Source: Candidatus Eiseniibacteriota bacterium (GTDB lineage: Bacteria > Arandabacterota > Arandabacteria > Arandabacterales > Arandabacteraceae). From it: a stretch of 9,007 nt of DNA. The notes beneath the pieces were generated by a model. The model was not told where the DNA came from. It did no database searches and was given only the letters and a program-made list of their open reading frames with translations. The DNA is taken from contig JAUVJV010000057.1 of assembly GCA_030592245.1 (NCBI GenBank), positions 1 through 9,007 of the forward strand. The letters run 5' to 3'. The position numbers and the translations under genes are program-made. Below, one piece after another: positions 1 to 4,782 of the stretch. Each line of letters starts with the position of its first letter. Position 1 is the stretch's first letter.

Positions 1-480
1 CCCGCAACCATCTCGATCGCATACAGCGCTATCGAGGTGGCACCGGAGCATCTGGTAGTAGCAAGGGTTGAAGACGGAAGTATGAGTCCCCTGGAGTCCT
101 TCGTGGACAGGGACTCCGGCAGGATCATCGCCCATGTGGACAGGCTTGGCACCTTCGGACTGCTCGAGCGGCCCGATGCCGAGACGCCTGACCTTGCAGG
201 GGAGAAGCTCAGGCTCATGCAGAATATACCCAATCCCTTTGCCGGCACCACGCAGATAAGCTTCTCGCTCCCGCGGGCAAGCCAGGTCAAGATCGATGTG
301 GTGACCGTGGAGGGCAGGCTGGTCAAGACCTTGATTGACGAGCATGCCGGGCCGGGGATCCATCATATCAACTGGGATGCCACCGACGCCTCAGGCAGAA
401 GCGTGGCAGGCGGAATCTACTTCTATCGCATCGTCACACCCGATGCCACCGCGACCCGCAAGATGGTGTTTCTCCGATAA
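1..480 (+). CDS. 3' end of a secreted/surface protein with C-terminal FlgD-Ig-like / T9SS-type sorting domain (5' truncated)
   Basis: The frame is open from base 1, so the gene starts outside the window; the GTG at 37 is not a convincing start because coding-like sequence continues upstream of it. The visible 159 residues have two parts. The first ends in a VDRLGTFGLLE stretch, like the last strand of an Ig-like or beta-sandwich domain. After a short linker comes a roughly 85-residue module that opens with NIPNPFAGTT, continues with a V-x-G-R-L-V-K-T-L segment and a GIHHINWDATDASG loop, and ends GGIYFYRI...KMVFLR. That order is typical of FlgD-Ig-like/T9SS type A C-terminal domains, which direct or anchor secreted proteins in FCB-group and related bacteria. 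The passenger domain lies outside the window, so the protein's own function is unknown. The gene ends with TAA; a small inverted repeat follows about 30 bp downstream. Confidence 0.8.
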   Translation, partial: PATISIAYSAIEVAPEHLVVARVEDGSMSPLESFVDRDSGRIIAHVDRLGTFGLLERPDAETPDLAGEKLRLMQNIPNPFAGTTQISFSLPRASQVKIDVVTVEGRLVKTLIDEHAGPGIHHINWDATDASGRSVAGGIYFYRIVTPDATATRKMVFLR

Positions 481-507
481 GGCCATATGTCCTCTCACTT
501 TCTGTGC

Positions 508-536
508 TTGACCGCATTTGCGGTTTAGTTTACATT
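508..536 (+). promoter_or_regulatory. Candidate sigma-70-type promoter for the M23 peptidase gene
   Basis: TTGACC (508-513, 5 of 6 matches to the -35 consensus) is separated by 17 bp from TACATT (531-536, 4 of 6 matches to -10). It lies 57-85 bp upstream of the ATG at 593. A perfect inverted repeat (511-524) overlaps the -35 box and runs into the spacer. The -10 box is weak and the promoter was judged by eye only. Confidence 0.45.
511..524. repeat. Perfect 6-bp inverted repeat between two genes: possible operator or short terminator
   Basis: ACCGCA, two bases, then TGCGGT forms a perfect dyad, followed by TTTAGTTT-like sequence (524-530). It is 30 bp after the stop of the first gene. Read as RNA it gives a five-base-pair stem with a four-base loop followed by several U, a short and weak intrinsic terminator. 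Read as DNA it sits over the -35 end of the candidate promoter, where a dimeric regulator could bind. The sequence does not decide between the two. Confidence 0.35.
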
Positions 537-592
537 ATCCCCGCGTGTGGCATCGGTTCGGAGGTGATCGCGAAATCAGGGAAGATCGGTTC

Positions 593-1834
593 ATGAATTG
601 TGGCAGGACATCGGTTGCTTACACTTCCGTTTTCCTTATCCTCATCCTCGCACTTCTTCTCTGTCCCGGTTGCCGGAAGAGTGGTGAGGAGGCCGATACG
701 GCAGATCTCGTAGGCCCTGTCGCGATCACCGAACACACTTCGACGGGCATCGCGGATACGCTCAGATCAGGTGAATCCCTTTATACCTCGCTCATCTCCT
801 GCGGCATCGAGCCGCCCCATGCAGTCCGGGTGCTGGACGTCCTGGGCGCCGAGGTCAACCTGAGGTCCTGCAAGCCGGGCGACTCGTATTCTGCCGAGGT
901 GGATGAGGATGGCTGTATCCTGAGCCTGTGCTACAGGAAGGGGCTGACGGAGCGTTACTGGGTCAGCACCGATTCCTCCGGGTATGCCGTGACCAAGGAT
1001 GAGATCCCGGTTATCGCCGTAACGAAGGGGGTCGAGGGGGTCGTGCTGACATCGCTGTGGGAGGCCATGCTTTCGATCGGAGAGGACCCGGAAGCTGCGC
1101 TCAAGCTGGCCGACATCCTGGGGTGGGAAATTGATTTCGTGACCGACCCCAGGCGGGGCGACACCTTCCTGATCATCTATGATGAGCTCTTCTGCCAGGG
1201 CAAGCGGCTGGGCATAGGAGACGTGACCGGCTGCAAGTACATTAACGAGGATACGGAGTTCCTCGCATTCGGCTTCGCCGACCCGGACGGGCGGATGGAA
1301 TACTACGACTTCGACGGCAACTCGGTGCGTCGCGTGTTTCTGAAATCCCCGCTGAACTACCGGCGGATCTCGAGCTACTTCTCCAACCGGAGATATCATC
1401 CGATCCTTAAGATCTACCGCCCCCACCACGGCATCGACTATGCGGCTCCAAGGGGCACGCCGGTTGTCTCTATAGGAGACGGGCGCATTGCGCGTGCAGG
1501 CTGGAATGGAGGCTTCGGCAAGTATGTCGAGATCAGGCACAACAATGTCTACACAACCTGCTACGGGCATCTCTCGGGCTACGGCAAGGGTGTGAGGACC
1601 GGGGCGAGGGTCAGACAAGGCCAGGTGATTGGATATGTGGGATCCACCGGACTCTCGACGGGTCCGCATCTTGACTTTCGCGTGAAGAAATTCGGGTCAT
1701 ATGTAAACCCGCTCAGGATGGACTACCCCAAGGGCGAGCCTGTCGCCGAAGAGCGCAGAGAGGACTACTTCAAGGTCCGCGACCAAGTGATAAAGGGCCT
1801 GAGGAGCAAAGAGCTGGCAGCACTTCTTCCCTGA
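593..1834 (+). CDS. Lipoprotein murein DD-endopeptidase, M23 (LytM) family, MepM/OapA-like
   Basis: This is a 413-residue M23 metallopeptidase that probably cuts peptide cross-links in peptidoglycan in the periplasm. I chose the ATG at 593 over the TTG at 518 because it has AGGGA about ten bases upstream and gives a clean signal peptide: an Arg at residue 5, a hydrophobic stretch at 12-23, then L-C-P-G-C with Cys27 as the likely lipid-attachment site (the lipobox is imperfect). Residues ~55-115 resemble the LysM-like OapA region and ~140-265 the linker domain of MepM-type enzymes. The catalytic domain (~265-380) has H278-x3-D282 (HHGIDYAAP), H326 (HLSGYG) and TGPHLDFR, where D361 stands where most family members have the second His of HxH. 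Tandem in-frame stops (TGA TAG) end the gene. It appears to be transcribed alone; family assignment is firm, exact bond specificity is not. Confidence 0.88.
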   Translation: MNCGRTSVAYTSVFLILILALLLCPGCRKSGEEADTADLVGPVAITEHTSTGIADTLRSGESLYTSLISCGIEPPHAVRVLDVLGAEVNLRSCKPGDSYSAEVDEDGCILSLCYRKGLTERYWVSTDSSGYAVTKDEIPVIAVTKGVEGVVLTSLWEAMLSIGEDPEAALKLADILGWEIDFVTDPRRGDTFLIIYDELFCQGKRLGIGDVTGCKYINEDTEFLAFGFADPDGRMEYYDFDGNSVRRVFLKSPLNYRRISSYFSNRRYHPILKIYRPHHGIDYAAPRGTPVVSIGDGRIARAGWNGGFGKYVEIRHNNVYTTCYGHLSGYGKGVRTGARVRQGQVIGYVGSTGLSTGPHLDFRVKKFGSYVNPLRMDYPKGEPVAEERREDYFKVRDQVIKGLRSKELAALLP

Positions 1835-1837
1835 TAG

Positions 1838-1912
1838 TCGCCTGCCTCCCACACCGTTACCCACGCCACCGCGACCGCACCATCAAGCGCTGCCAAGCCT
1901 CCTTGCCATTCC
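1838..1912 (+). terminator. C-rich, G-poor intergenic tract, possible Rho-dependent terminator region
   Basis: Just after the M23 gene, 1841-1910 is about 50% C and 16% G on the + strand (35 C and 11 G in 70 bases), unlike the surrounding coding DNA. This composition is the hallmark of Rho-utilisation sites. No hairpin with a T-tract is present; the only clear stem here is CCGGT/ACCGG at 1911-1925, with no T run after it. The call is compositional only. Confidence 0.3.
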
Positions 1913-1947
1913 GGTAGCCAACCGGGGACCTCTCATGCGTACTTTTA

Positions 1948-1974
1948 TGGACATATTCGCGCAGCGCGTATAGT
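1948..1974 (+). promoter_or_regulatory. Candidate promoter of the fetAB-like operon, with palindromic spacer
   Basis: TGGACA (1948-1953, 5 of 6 to the -35 consensus) and TATAGT (1969-1974, 5 of 6 to -10) lie 15 bp apart, slightly short. The spacer is almost entirely a perfect dyad, CGCGC-A-GCGCG (1958-1968), a natural place for a repressor or a MerR-type activator. Transcription would begin near 1981, only a few bases before the ATG at 1984, so the mRNA would be leaderless or nearly so; no Shine-Dalgarno sequence precedes that ATG. Confidence 0.45.
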
Positions 1975-1983
1975 ATCGGTTGC

Positions 1984-2694
1984 ATGAAAGTGTTCCGACT
2001 CGAACGCATTAGGCTTACCAAGTCCGGTACTGCCATATTCGACTCGCTCGACGCGAGCATATCCTCAGGGGGAATAACCACATTGCTGGGGCCGAGCGGA
2101 TCCGGCAAGACCTCGCTCCTGAGATTGCTCAACCGCCATGACGAACCGACCGCCGGCAACATCTACTACAATGACGAGCCGATAGCCTCTTATGACATCC
2201 AGGCATTGAGACTGGAAGTGGGTATGGTCTTTCAGCGTCAGGAGCTCTTTGAGGGGACGGTGACGGACAATATCATTTTCGGTCCCGGGCTGCACGGCAT
2301 GCCGGTGGAGCCCGGAGAGATTCTCGATCTGGTCGGACTCGATCCGGATGCGCACGACAGGGATGTCACCACCCTCTCTGGTGGCCAGGCCCAGAAGGTG
2401 ATAATAGGACGGGCGCTTGCAGTTGGCCCCAAGGTGCTGCTTCTTGATGAGCCGACTGCGAACCTCGATCCAACCGCGACACTCCAGGTAGAGGAACTCG
2501 TGAAACACCTATCCCGGAAGCTGGGTCTCACATGCATTTTCGTCACCCACAATGTGGAACAGGCCAGGCGTGTGGGGGATAGTGCCTTTGTCCTTATCGA
2601 AGGGCAGGTAGTGGAGGAGGGGTCCATAGGCGACATTCTCAACCATCCCAAGGATCCCAGGACCCTGCGCTTTGCGAAAGGTGAACTCAGATGA
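1984..2694 (+). CDS. fetA: ABC transporter ATP-binding protein, FetA-like (putative iron exporter ATPase)
   Basis: This 236-residue nucleotide-binding subunit powers the membrane protein encoded immediately downstream. All ABC ATPase motifs are intact: Walker A GPSGSGKT (36-43), Q-loop Q84 (VFQRQELF), signature LSGGQ (131-135), Walker B KVLLLDEP with D155/E156, D-loop NLD and the switch His H189 (FVTHN). The body resembles PstB/phosphate-type ATPases as much as FetA; the assignment to FetA (YbbL) rests mainly on the overlapping UPF0014/FetB partner. In E. coli FetAB has been reported to export iron and improve resistance to oxidative stress, but the substrate here is inferred. The ATG at 1984 is the only usual start before an upstream in-frame stop at 1915 that gives a normal N-terminus. 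No ribosome binding site is visible; see the promoter entry. The stop overlaps the next start as ATGA. Confidence 0.82.
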   Translation: MKVFRLERIRLTKSGTAIFDSLDASISSGGITTLLGPSGSGKTSLLRLLNRHDEPTAGNIYYNDEPIASYDIQALRLEVGMVFQRQELFEGTVTDNIIFGPGLHGMPVEPGEILDLVGLDPDAHDRDVTTLSGGQAQKVIIGRALAVGPKVLLLDEPTANLDPTATLQVEELVKHLSRKLGLTCIFVTHNVEQARRVGDSAFVLIEGQVVEEGSIGDILNHPKDPRTLRFAKGELR

Positions 2695-3431
2695 GCAGAT
2701 TGATCGCATCGACCGCCCTTGTGGGTATCGCCATAGCGATTGTCGAGATTCGCAGGCTCGGAGTGGGTAAGGAGCTCTTTGTCAGTGCGCTCCGGACCTT
2801 TGTCCAGCTCATGGCAGTTGGCTACGTGATCAAGTTCGTGTTCGATCTTGAGGGGCTCCTGTATCAGATGTTGTTGCTGCTTGCCATGGTGACGGTCGCG
2901 TCCTTCACCGCAAGGGGGAGGGTGAAGAACGTACGGAGGGCTTTCGCGATAGCTTTCGTCTCGATCCTCGCCGGGGTGGCATCCACCGTGGGCCTGATGC
3001 TGACGCTCAGGATCATCGATACTACCCCGATGTATCTGATTCCGCTGGGTGGAATGATGATAGGTAACTCCATGAATGCGGTGGCTCTGGGCCTCGACAG
3101 GGTCTCCTCCGAGATGAAGGACAGGAGGGGACAGATCGAAGCCGCATTGTGTCTCGGGGCCTGCCCGACCGACGCAATGGACGCGCTGATGAAGAAGACG
3201 GTCAAAGCCTCCCTGCTTCCTCTCATGAACAACATGAAGGTGATAGGACTTGTTCACCTTCCGGGAGCGATGACGGGGATGATGCTTGCCGGGGCGGAGC
3301 CCATGGAGGCGGCGAAGATTCAACTGATAGTCATGTACATGCTGGCGGCGAGTACCACCATATCGATCCTGGTGGCGTCCTTCTTCATGCACAGGGCCTT
3401 CTTTAACAAAGCCTGGCAACTCCGCATATAA
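2691..3431 (+). CDS. fetB: FetB / UPF0014 family ABC transporter permease
   Basis: This 246-residue integral membrane protein is the permease partner of the preceding ATPase. Hydrophobic segments are visible at about 3-20, 34-51, 56-74, 84-107, 111-131, 184-205 and 208-235. Conserved UPF0014 stretches are present: TFVQL..VGYVIK.VF near 36-50, PLGGMMIGNSMNAV near 115-128, and GLVHLPGAMTGMMLAGAEP near 184-202. The C-terminal FFNKAWQL corresponds to FYNSRHQL as I recall it from E. coli FetB, so the end looks natural although about a dozen residues are missing at the N-terminus compared with that protein. The ATG at 2691 is forced by an in-frame TGA at 2682 and is preceded by AAAGGTG seven bases upstream; it overlaps the fetA stop by four bases, implying translational coupling. 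The TAA stop uses two bases of the flanking REP repeat. Iron or metal export is inferred from the family. Confidence 0.88.
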   Translation: MSRLIASTALVGIAIAIVEIRRLGVGKELFVSALRTFVQLMAVGYVIKFVFDLEGLLYQMLLLLAMVTVASFTARGRVKNVRRAFAIAFVSILAGVASTVGLMLTLRIIDTTPMYLIPLGGMMIGNSMNAVALGLDRVSSEMKDRRGQIEAALCLGACPTDAMDALMKKTVKASLLPLMNNMKVIGLVHLPGAMTGMMLAGAEPMEAAKIQLIVMYMLAASTTISILVASFFMHRAFFNKAWQLRI

Positions 3432-3451
3432 ATAGGGGACAGACACCTATT
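3430..3451. repeat. Left REP-like palindromic repeat, inverted copy of 4250-4271
   Basis: The 22 bp consist of AAATAGG, then GGACAGACA, then CCTATT, and are exactly repeated in reverse complement at 4250-4271. Within the copy, AATAGG (3431-3436) pairs with CCTATT (3446-3451) around a nine-base loop. The repeat contains the last two bases of the fetB stop codon and, on the other strand, the TAG stop of the transposase gene (3447-3449). I have met related GGGGACAGACACC-type motifs next to IS200-like genes in other genomes, but I cannot search for this here. Confidence 0.85.
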
Positions 3452-3458
3452 CTTTTTT
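3431..3458 (+). terminator. Likely intrinsic terminator of the fetAB operon, formed by the left REP
   Basis: The AATAGG/CCTATT stem of the left REP is followed directly by TTCTTTTTT (3450-3458), the hairpin-plus-T-tract pattern of an intrinsic terminator, beginning at the fetB stop codon. The stem is only six base pairs and half A-T, so efficiency may be moderate. On the opposite strand there is no T-tract after the stem, so it is probably unidirectional. Confidence 0.55.
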
Positions 3459-4106
3459 GGGGCGTCCAGGTCGTTGTGGGGTCAAAACCCGACCAAGTTC
3501 CCTTTCCAGCTTTTCTATGAAAGCCGTTGTGCCCACTGGTAATCCTTTGTGAGTGCCTCGACGGATCTCTTCTTCCAGAGGAGTATCTGGATACTGTAAG
3601 TAGGCTTTCCATCCTGATGTGTCATTGAAGGAGTCCATGTCGGTGATCTCTATCGGAGATCTCGCGTTTCCGACATGAGTTGCAGCACTTGACCATTTGT
3701 ATTCCCAGGGATACGCCACAATGCCTGCTCGAACAGGGTTTCTCTCCACGTATCGGATCGCACGGCAAAGATGGGTATCATCCATCGGGCAGGAGTAGAA
3801 TCTGCCTTGCCACAGATGCCCTTTCCTCTGCCGGTTCTCATTGGCGTATTGGGCGTATCTCGTATGCACGGCGTGGAACACCCGGGCAAGCGCGGAATCG
3901 GTCGAAGGCACGGTAATGAAGTGAACATGATTGCCCATCAGGCAGAAGGCCAGCACTGGCATCGTGTGTTTCTTTGAGTATTCGTTCATCAACCTGCAAT
4001 ATGTTCTGTAGTCATCATCGCGGCGGAAAACAGGTTGCTGGAAGTTTCCTCTCTGGGTCACGTGATGCGGAATGCTCGGGATGACAATCCTCGGTTGCCT
4101 CGGCAT
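3447..4106 (-). CDS. REP-associated tyrosine transposase (RAYT), IS200-like Y1/HUH family
   Basis: This is a 219-residue single-domain HUH nuclease that would nick and rejoin single-stranded DNA at hairpin-forming REP sequences. The HUH pair is H60-V-H62 in FCLMGNHVHFI, and the catalytic tyrosine is most likely Y119 in RAIRYVERNPVRAGIV, a signature of this group. Other family marks are the N-terminal IPHHVTQRGN (12-21), RYAQYAN (83-89) and GHLWQGRFYS (96-105). The C-terminus ends in basic RPGRPKKE. The ATG at 4106 is preferred over the upstream start at 4166: it has AAGGGGG about eight bases upstream, and MPRQPR is a usual N-terminus for the family. The gene looks intact with all catalytic residues. 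Its stop codon lies in the left REP. It points the same way as the polysaccharide operon upstream, so readthrough could reach it. Confidence 0.9.
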   Translation of the reverse strand: MPRQPRIVIPSIPHHVTQRGNFQQPVFRRDDDYRTYCRLMNEYSKKHTMPVLAFCLMGNHVHFITVPSTDSALARVFHAVHTRYAQYANENRQRKGHLWQGRFYSCPMDDTHLCRAIRYVERNPVRAGIVAYPWEYKWSSAATHVGNARSPIEITDMDSFNDTSGWKAYLQYPDTPLEEEIRRGTHKGLPVGTTAFIEKLERELGRVLTPQRPGRPKKE

Positions 4107-4113
4107 GGCGAAT

Positions 4114-4139
4114 CCCCCTTTGTCAAAAGGTCCTGGGGG
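4114..4139 (-). promoter_or_regulatory. Leader hairpin covering the RAYT ribosome binding site
   Basis: On the - strand the Shine-Dalgarno AAAGGGGG (4114-4121) can pair in two nested ways: AAAGG (4117-4121) with CCTTT (4126-4130) across a four-base loop, and GGGGG (4114-4118) with CCCCC (4135-4139). Either stem hides the ribosome binding site of the ATG at 4106. IS200 itself is known to use a ribosome-binding-site-sequestering stem to keep transposase levels low, so the same logic is plausible here. Confidence 0.5.
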
Positions 4140-4183
4140 CTCGTTAGTGGGCGGGACGGTGGCCAAAGCACCACTCTCACTCG

Positions 4184-4212
4184 AATATAGCCCGTTGATC
4201 CCGAACGGTCAA
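4184..4212 (-). promoter_or_regulatory. Sigma-70-type promoter of the RAYT gene
   Basis: On the - strand TTGACC (4207-4212, 5 of 6) and TATATT (4184-4189, 5 of 6) are separated by exactly 17 bp. Transcription would begin near 4177, giving a leader of about 70 bases before the ATG at 4106. A perfect 7-bp dyad, ATCCCGA (4198-4204) and TCGGGAT (4213-4219), spans the -35 box, and two shorter competing stems (CCGTT/AACGG, TTGA/TCAA) lie in the same stretch. Confidence 0.6.
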
Positions 4213-4219
4213 TCGGGAT

Positions 4220-4271
4220 GGGGAACAGAGACCTGCCTTGATTGAAGGAAATAGGTGTCTGTCCCCTATTT
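4220..4271. repeat. Right REP copy paired with a degenerate opposite copy (BIME-like doublet)
   Basis: The right REP (stem AAATAGG 4249-4255 / CCTATTT 4265-4271) is the exact inverted copy of the left one. Just inside it, GGGGAACAGAGACCT (4220-4234) matches the REP core GGGGACAGACACCT with one inserted base and one change, in the opposite orientation to AGGTGTCTGTCCCC (4253-4266). Between them CCTT (4236-4239) and AAGG (4245-4248) continue the dyad. Together these make a long imperfect hairpin, the arrangement called a BIME in REP systems. Confidence 0.6.
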
Positions 4272-4290
4272 TCGGTGCCTATTTTCGGTG
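4265..4290. repeat. Perfect 2 x 13 bp tandem duplication at the edge of the REP
   Basis: CCTATTTTCGGTG occurs at 4265-4277 and again, without a gap, at 4278-4290. The first copy starts with the last seven bases of the right REP. The second copy encodes the final His-Arg-Lys and the TAG stop of the membrane protein gene read on the - strand. This could be a trace of REP insertion or of replication slippage. Confidence 0.8.
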
Positions 4291-4710
4291 GGACTGGATG
4301 AAGATAAGAAGGCCGCCGGGATCGTTGGTGCCTATGATGTAGCGCCTGCCATTGGTCATGGTCAGCTTGACAGCGTTGAAGCCTGAGACGTTAAAGAGCA
4401 GGCCTTGGGAGGTGTAGTGAATTCCCCAGCCATCCCACCAGGCGGTCTTGTGGGGCTGTGCGGTCATGACCTCGTTGAGCTTGAACTTCTTCCTGACGAG
4501 GCCGATCCCGAACCTTAGCTCAAGCGTATCAGCTGTACCGGTCACGGTCAGGCTGTAGAAGAGATAGGTGAGGATGAGCAGGAAGAAAAAGAGGAAGCCT
4601 GCCAGCAGCACACCCTTTGCGAGGGCAAGGTAGAGGCAGCCCAGGGCGACGGTTTCCACGGGGACGATGATCGCCCAGCCTATCTGGGTATTGCGGTAGA
4701 GAGTCTGTAT
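4279..4710 (-). CDS. Small membrane protein, two N-terminal helices plus PH-like soluble domain; probable ATA start
   Basis: I do not recognise a named gene. The 143-residue reading has two hydrophobic segments (about 10-31 and 34-52) and then a soluble beta-rich domain of about 90 residues with FGIGLVRKKFKL, GWGIHYTSQGLLFNVSG and RRYIIGTNDP. This looks like the small bacterial membrane proteins with a PH-like domain, which are otherwise uncharacterised. The first usual start, GTG at 4657-4659, has no ribosome binding site and would cut the first helix in half. In-frame sequence upstream reads QTLYRNTQIGWAIIVP and is preceded by AGGTG (4716-4720) five bases before an ATA codon at 4708-4710. 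I therefore place the start there, either as a rare ATA start or as a mutated ATG. The end lies in a duplicated REP-edge sequence. It is the last gene of the - strand operon, 72 bp after the preceding gene. Confidence 0.62.
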   Translation of the reverse strand: MQTLYRNTQIGWAIIVPVETVALGCLYLALAKGVLLAGFLFFFLLILTYLFYSLTVTGTADTLELRFGIGLVRKKFKLNEVMTAQPHKTAWWDGWGIHYTSQGLLFNVSGFNAVKLTMTNGRRYIIGTNDPGGLLIFIQSHRK

Positions 4711-4782
4711 GGTTTCACCTCGCTCTGACAGGTGTGGACTCAGCTTCCGGCGCTGCGATCACTGCCGGGACAGCACCCTTTC

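Larger units (their letters stand above)
3430..4271 (-). mobile_element. REP/RAYT unit: IS200-like transposase gene between perfect 22-bp inverted REP copies
   Basis: The 842-bp unit holds one gene (a REP-associated tyrosine transposase), its promoter and leader hairpin, and is bounded by identical inverted copies of a palindromic repeat at 3430-3451 and 4250-4271. There is no accessory tnpB gene and no DDE transposase. Flanking inverted REPs around a single HUH-tyrosine transposase gene are the defining layout of RAYT loci. These enzymes are usually domesticated or mobilise only REP/BIME sequences, so whether the whole 842 bp ever moved as a unit is uncertain. It sits exactly between the 3' ends of fetB and the small membrane-protein gene. 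Confidence 0.8.

Noticed and set aside
767..1669. Long antisense open frame (300 codons) across the M23 gene
   Set aside because: It is a shadow of the M23 coding sequence in GC-rich DNA; the translation is rich in Arg, Pro and Val and shows no domain, while the + strand frame has clear M23 motifs.
2238..3446. Antisense open frame of 402 codons across fetA and fetB
   Set aside because: The translation is His/Arg/Gly-rich without any recognisable domain and lies opposite two intact, motif-complete genes.
4106..4166. Longer start of the transposase gene at 4166
   Set aside because: The extra 20 residues are proline/glycine-rich and not like the family; the Shine-Dalgarno AAGGGGG fits the ATG at 4106.
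4766..4782. GGGACAGCACCCTTTCC resembling the REP core, just after the phosphodiesterase gene stop
   Set aside because: It matches only with a gap and lacks the AATAGG arm and palindrome; a short chance similarity cannot be excluded.
4735..4782. Possible terminator between the phosphodiesterase-like gene and the small membrane gene
   Set aside because: Only a five-base-pair CCGGC/GCCGG stem with a long loop and no T-tract is seen; the genes more likely share a transcript.
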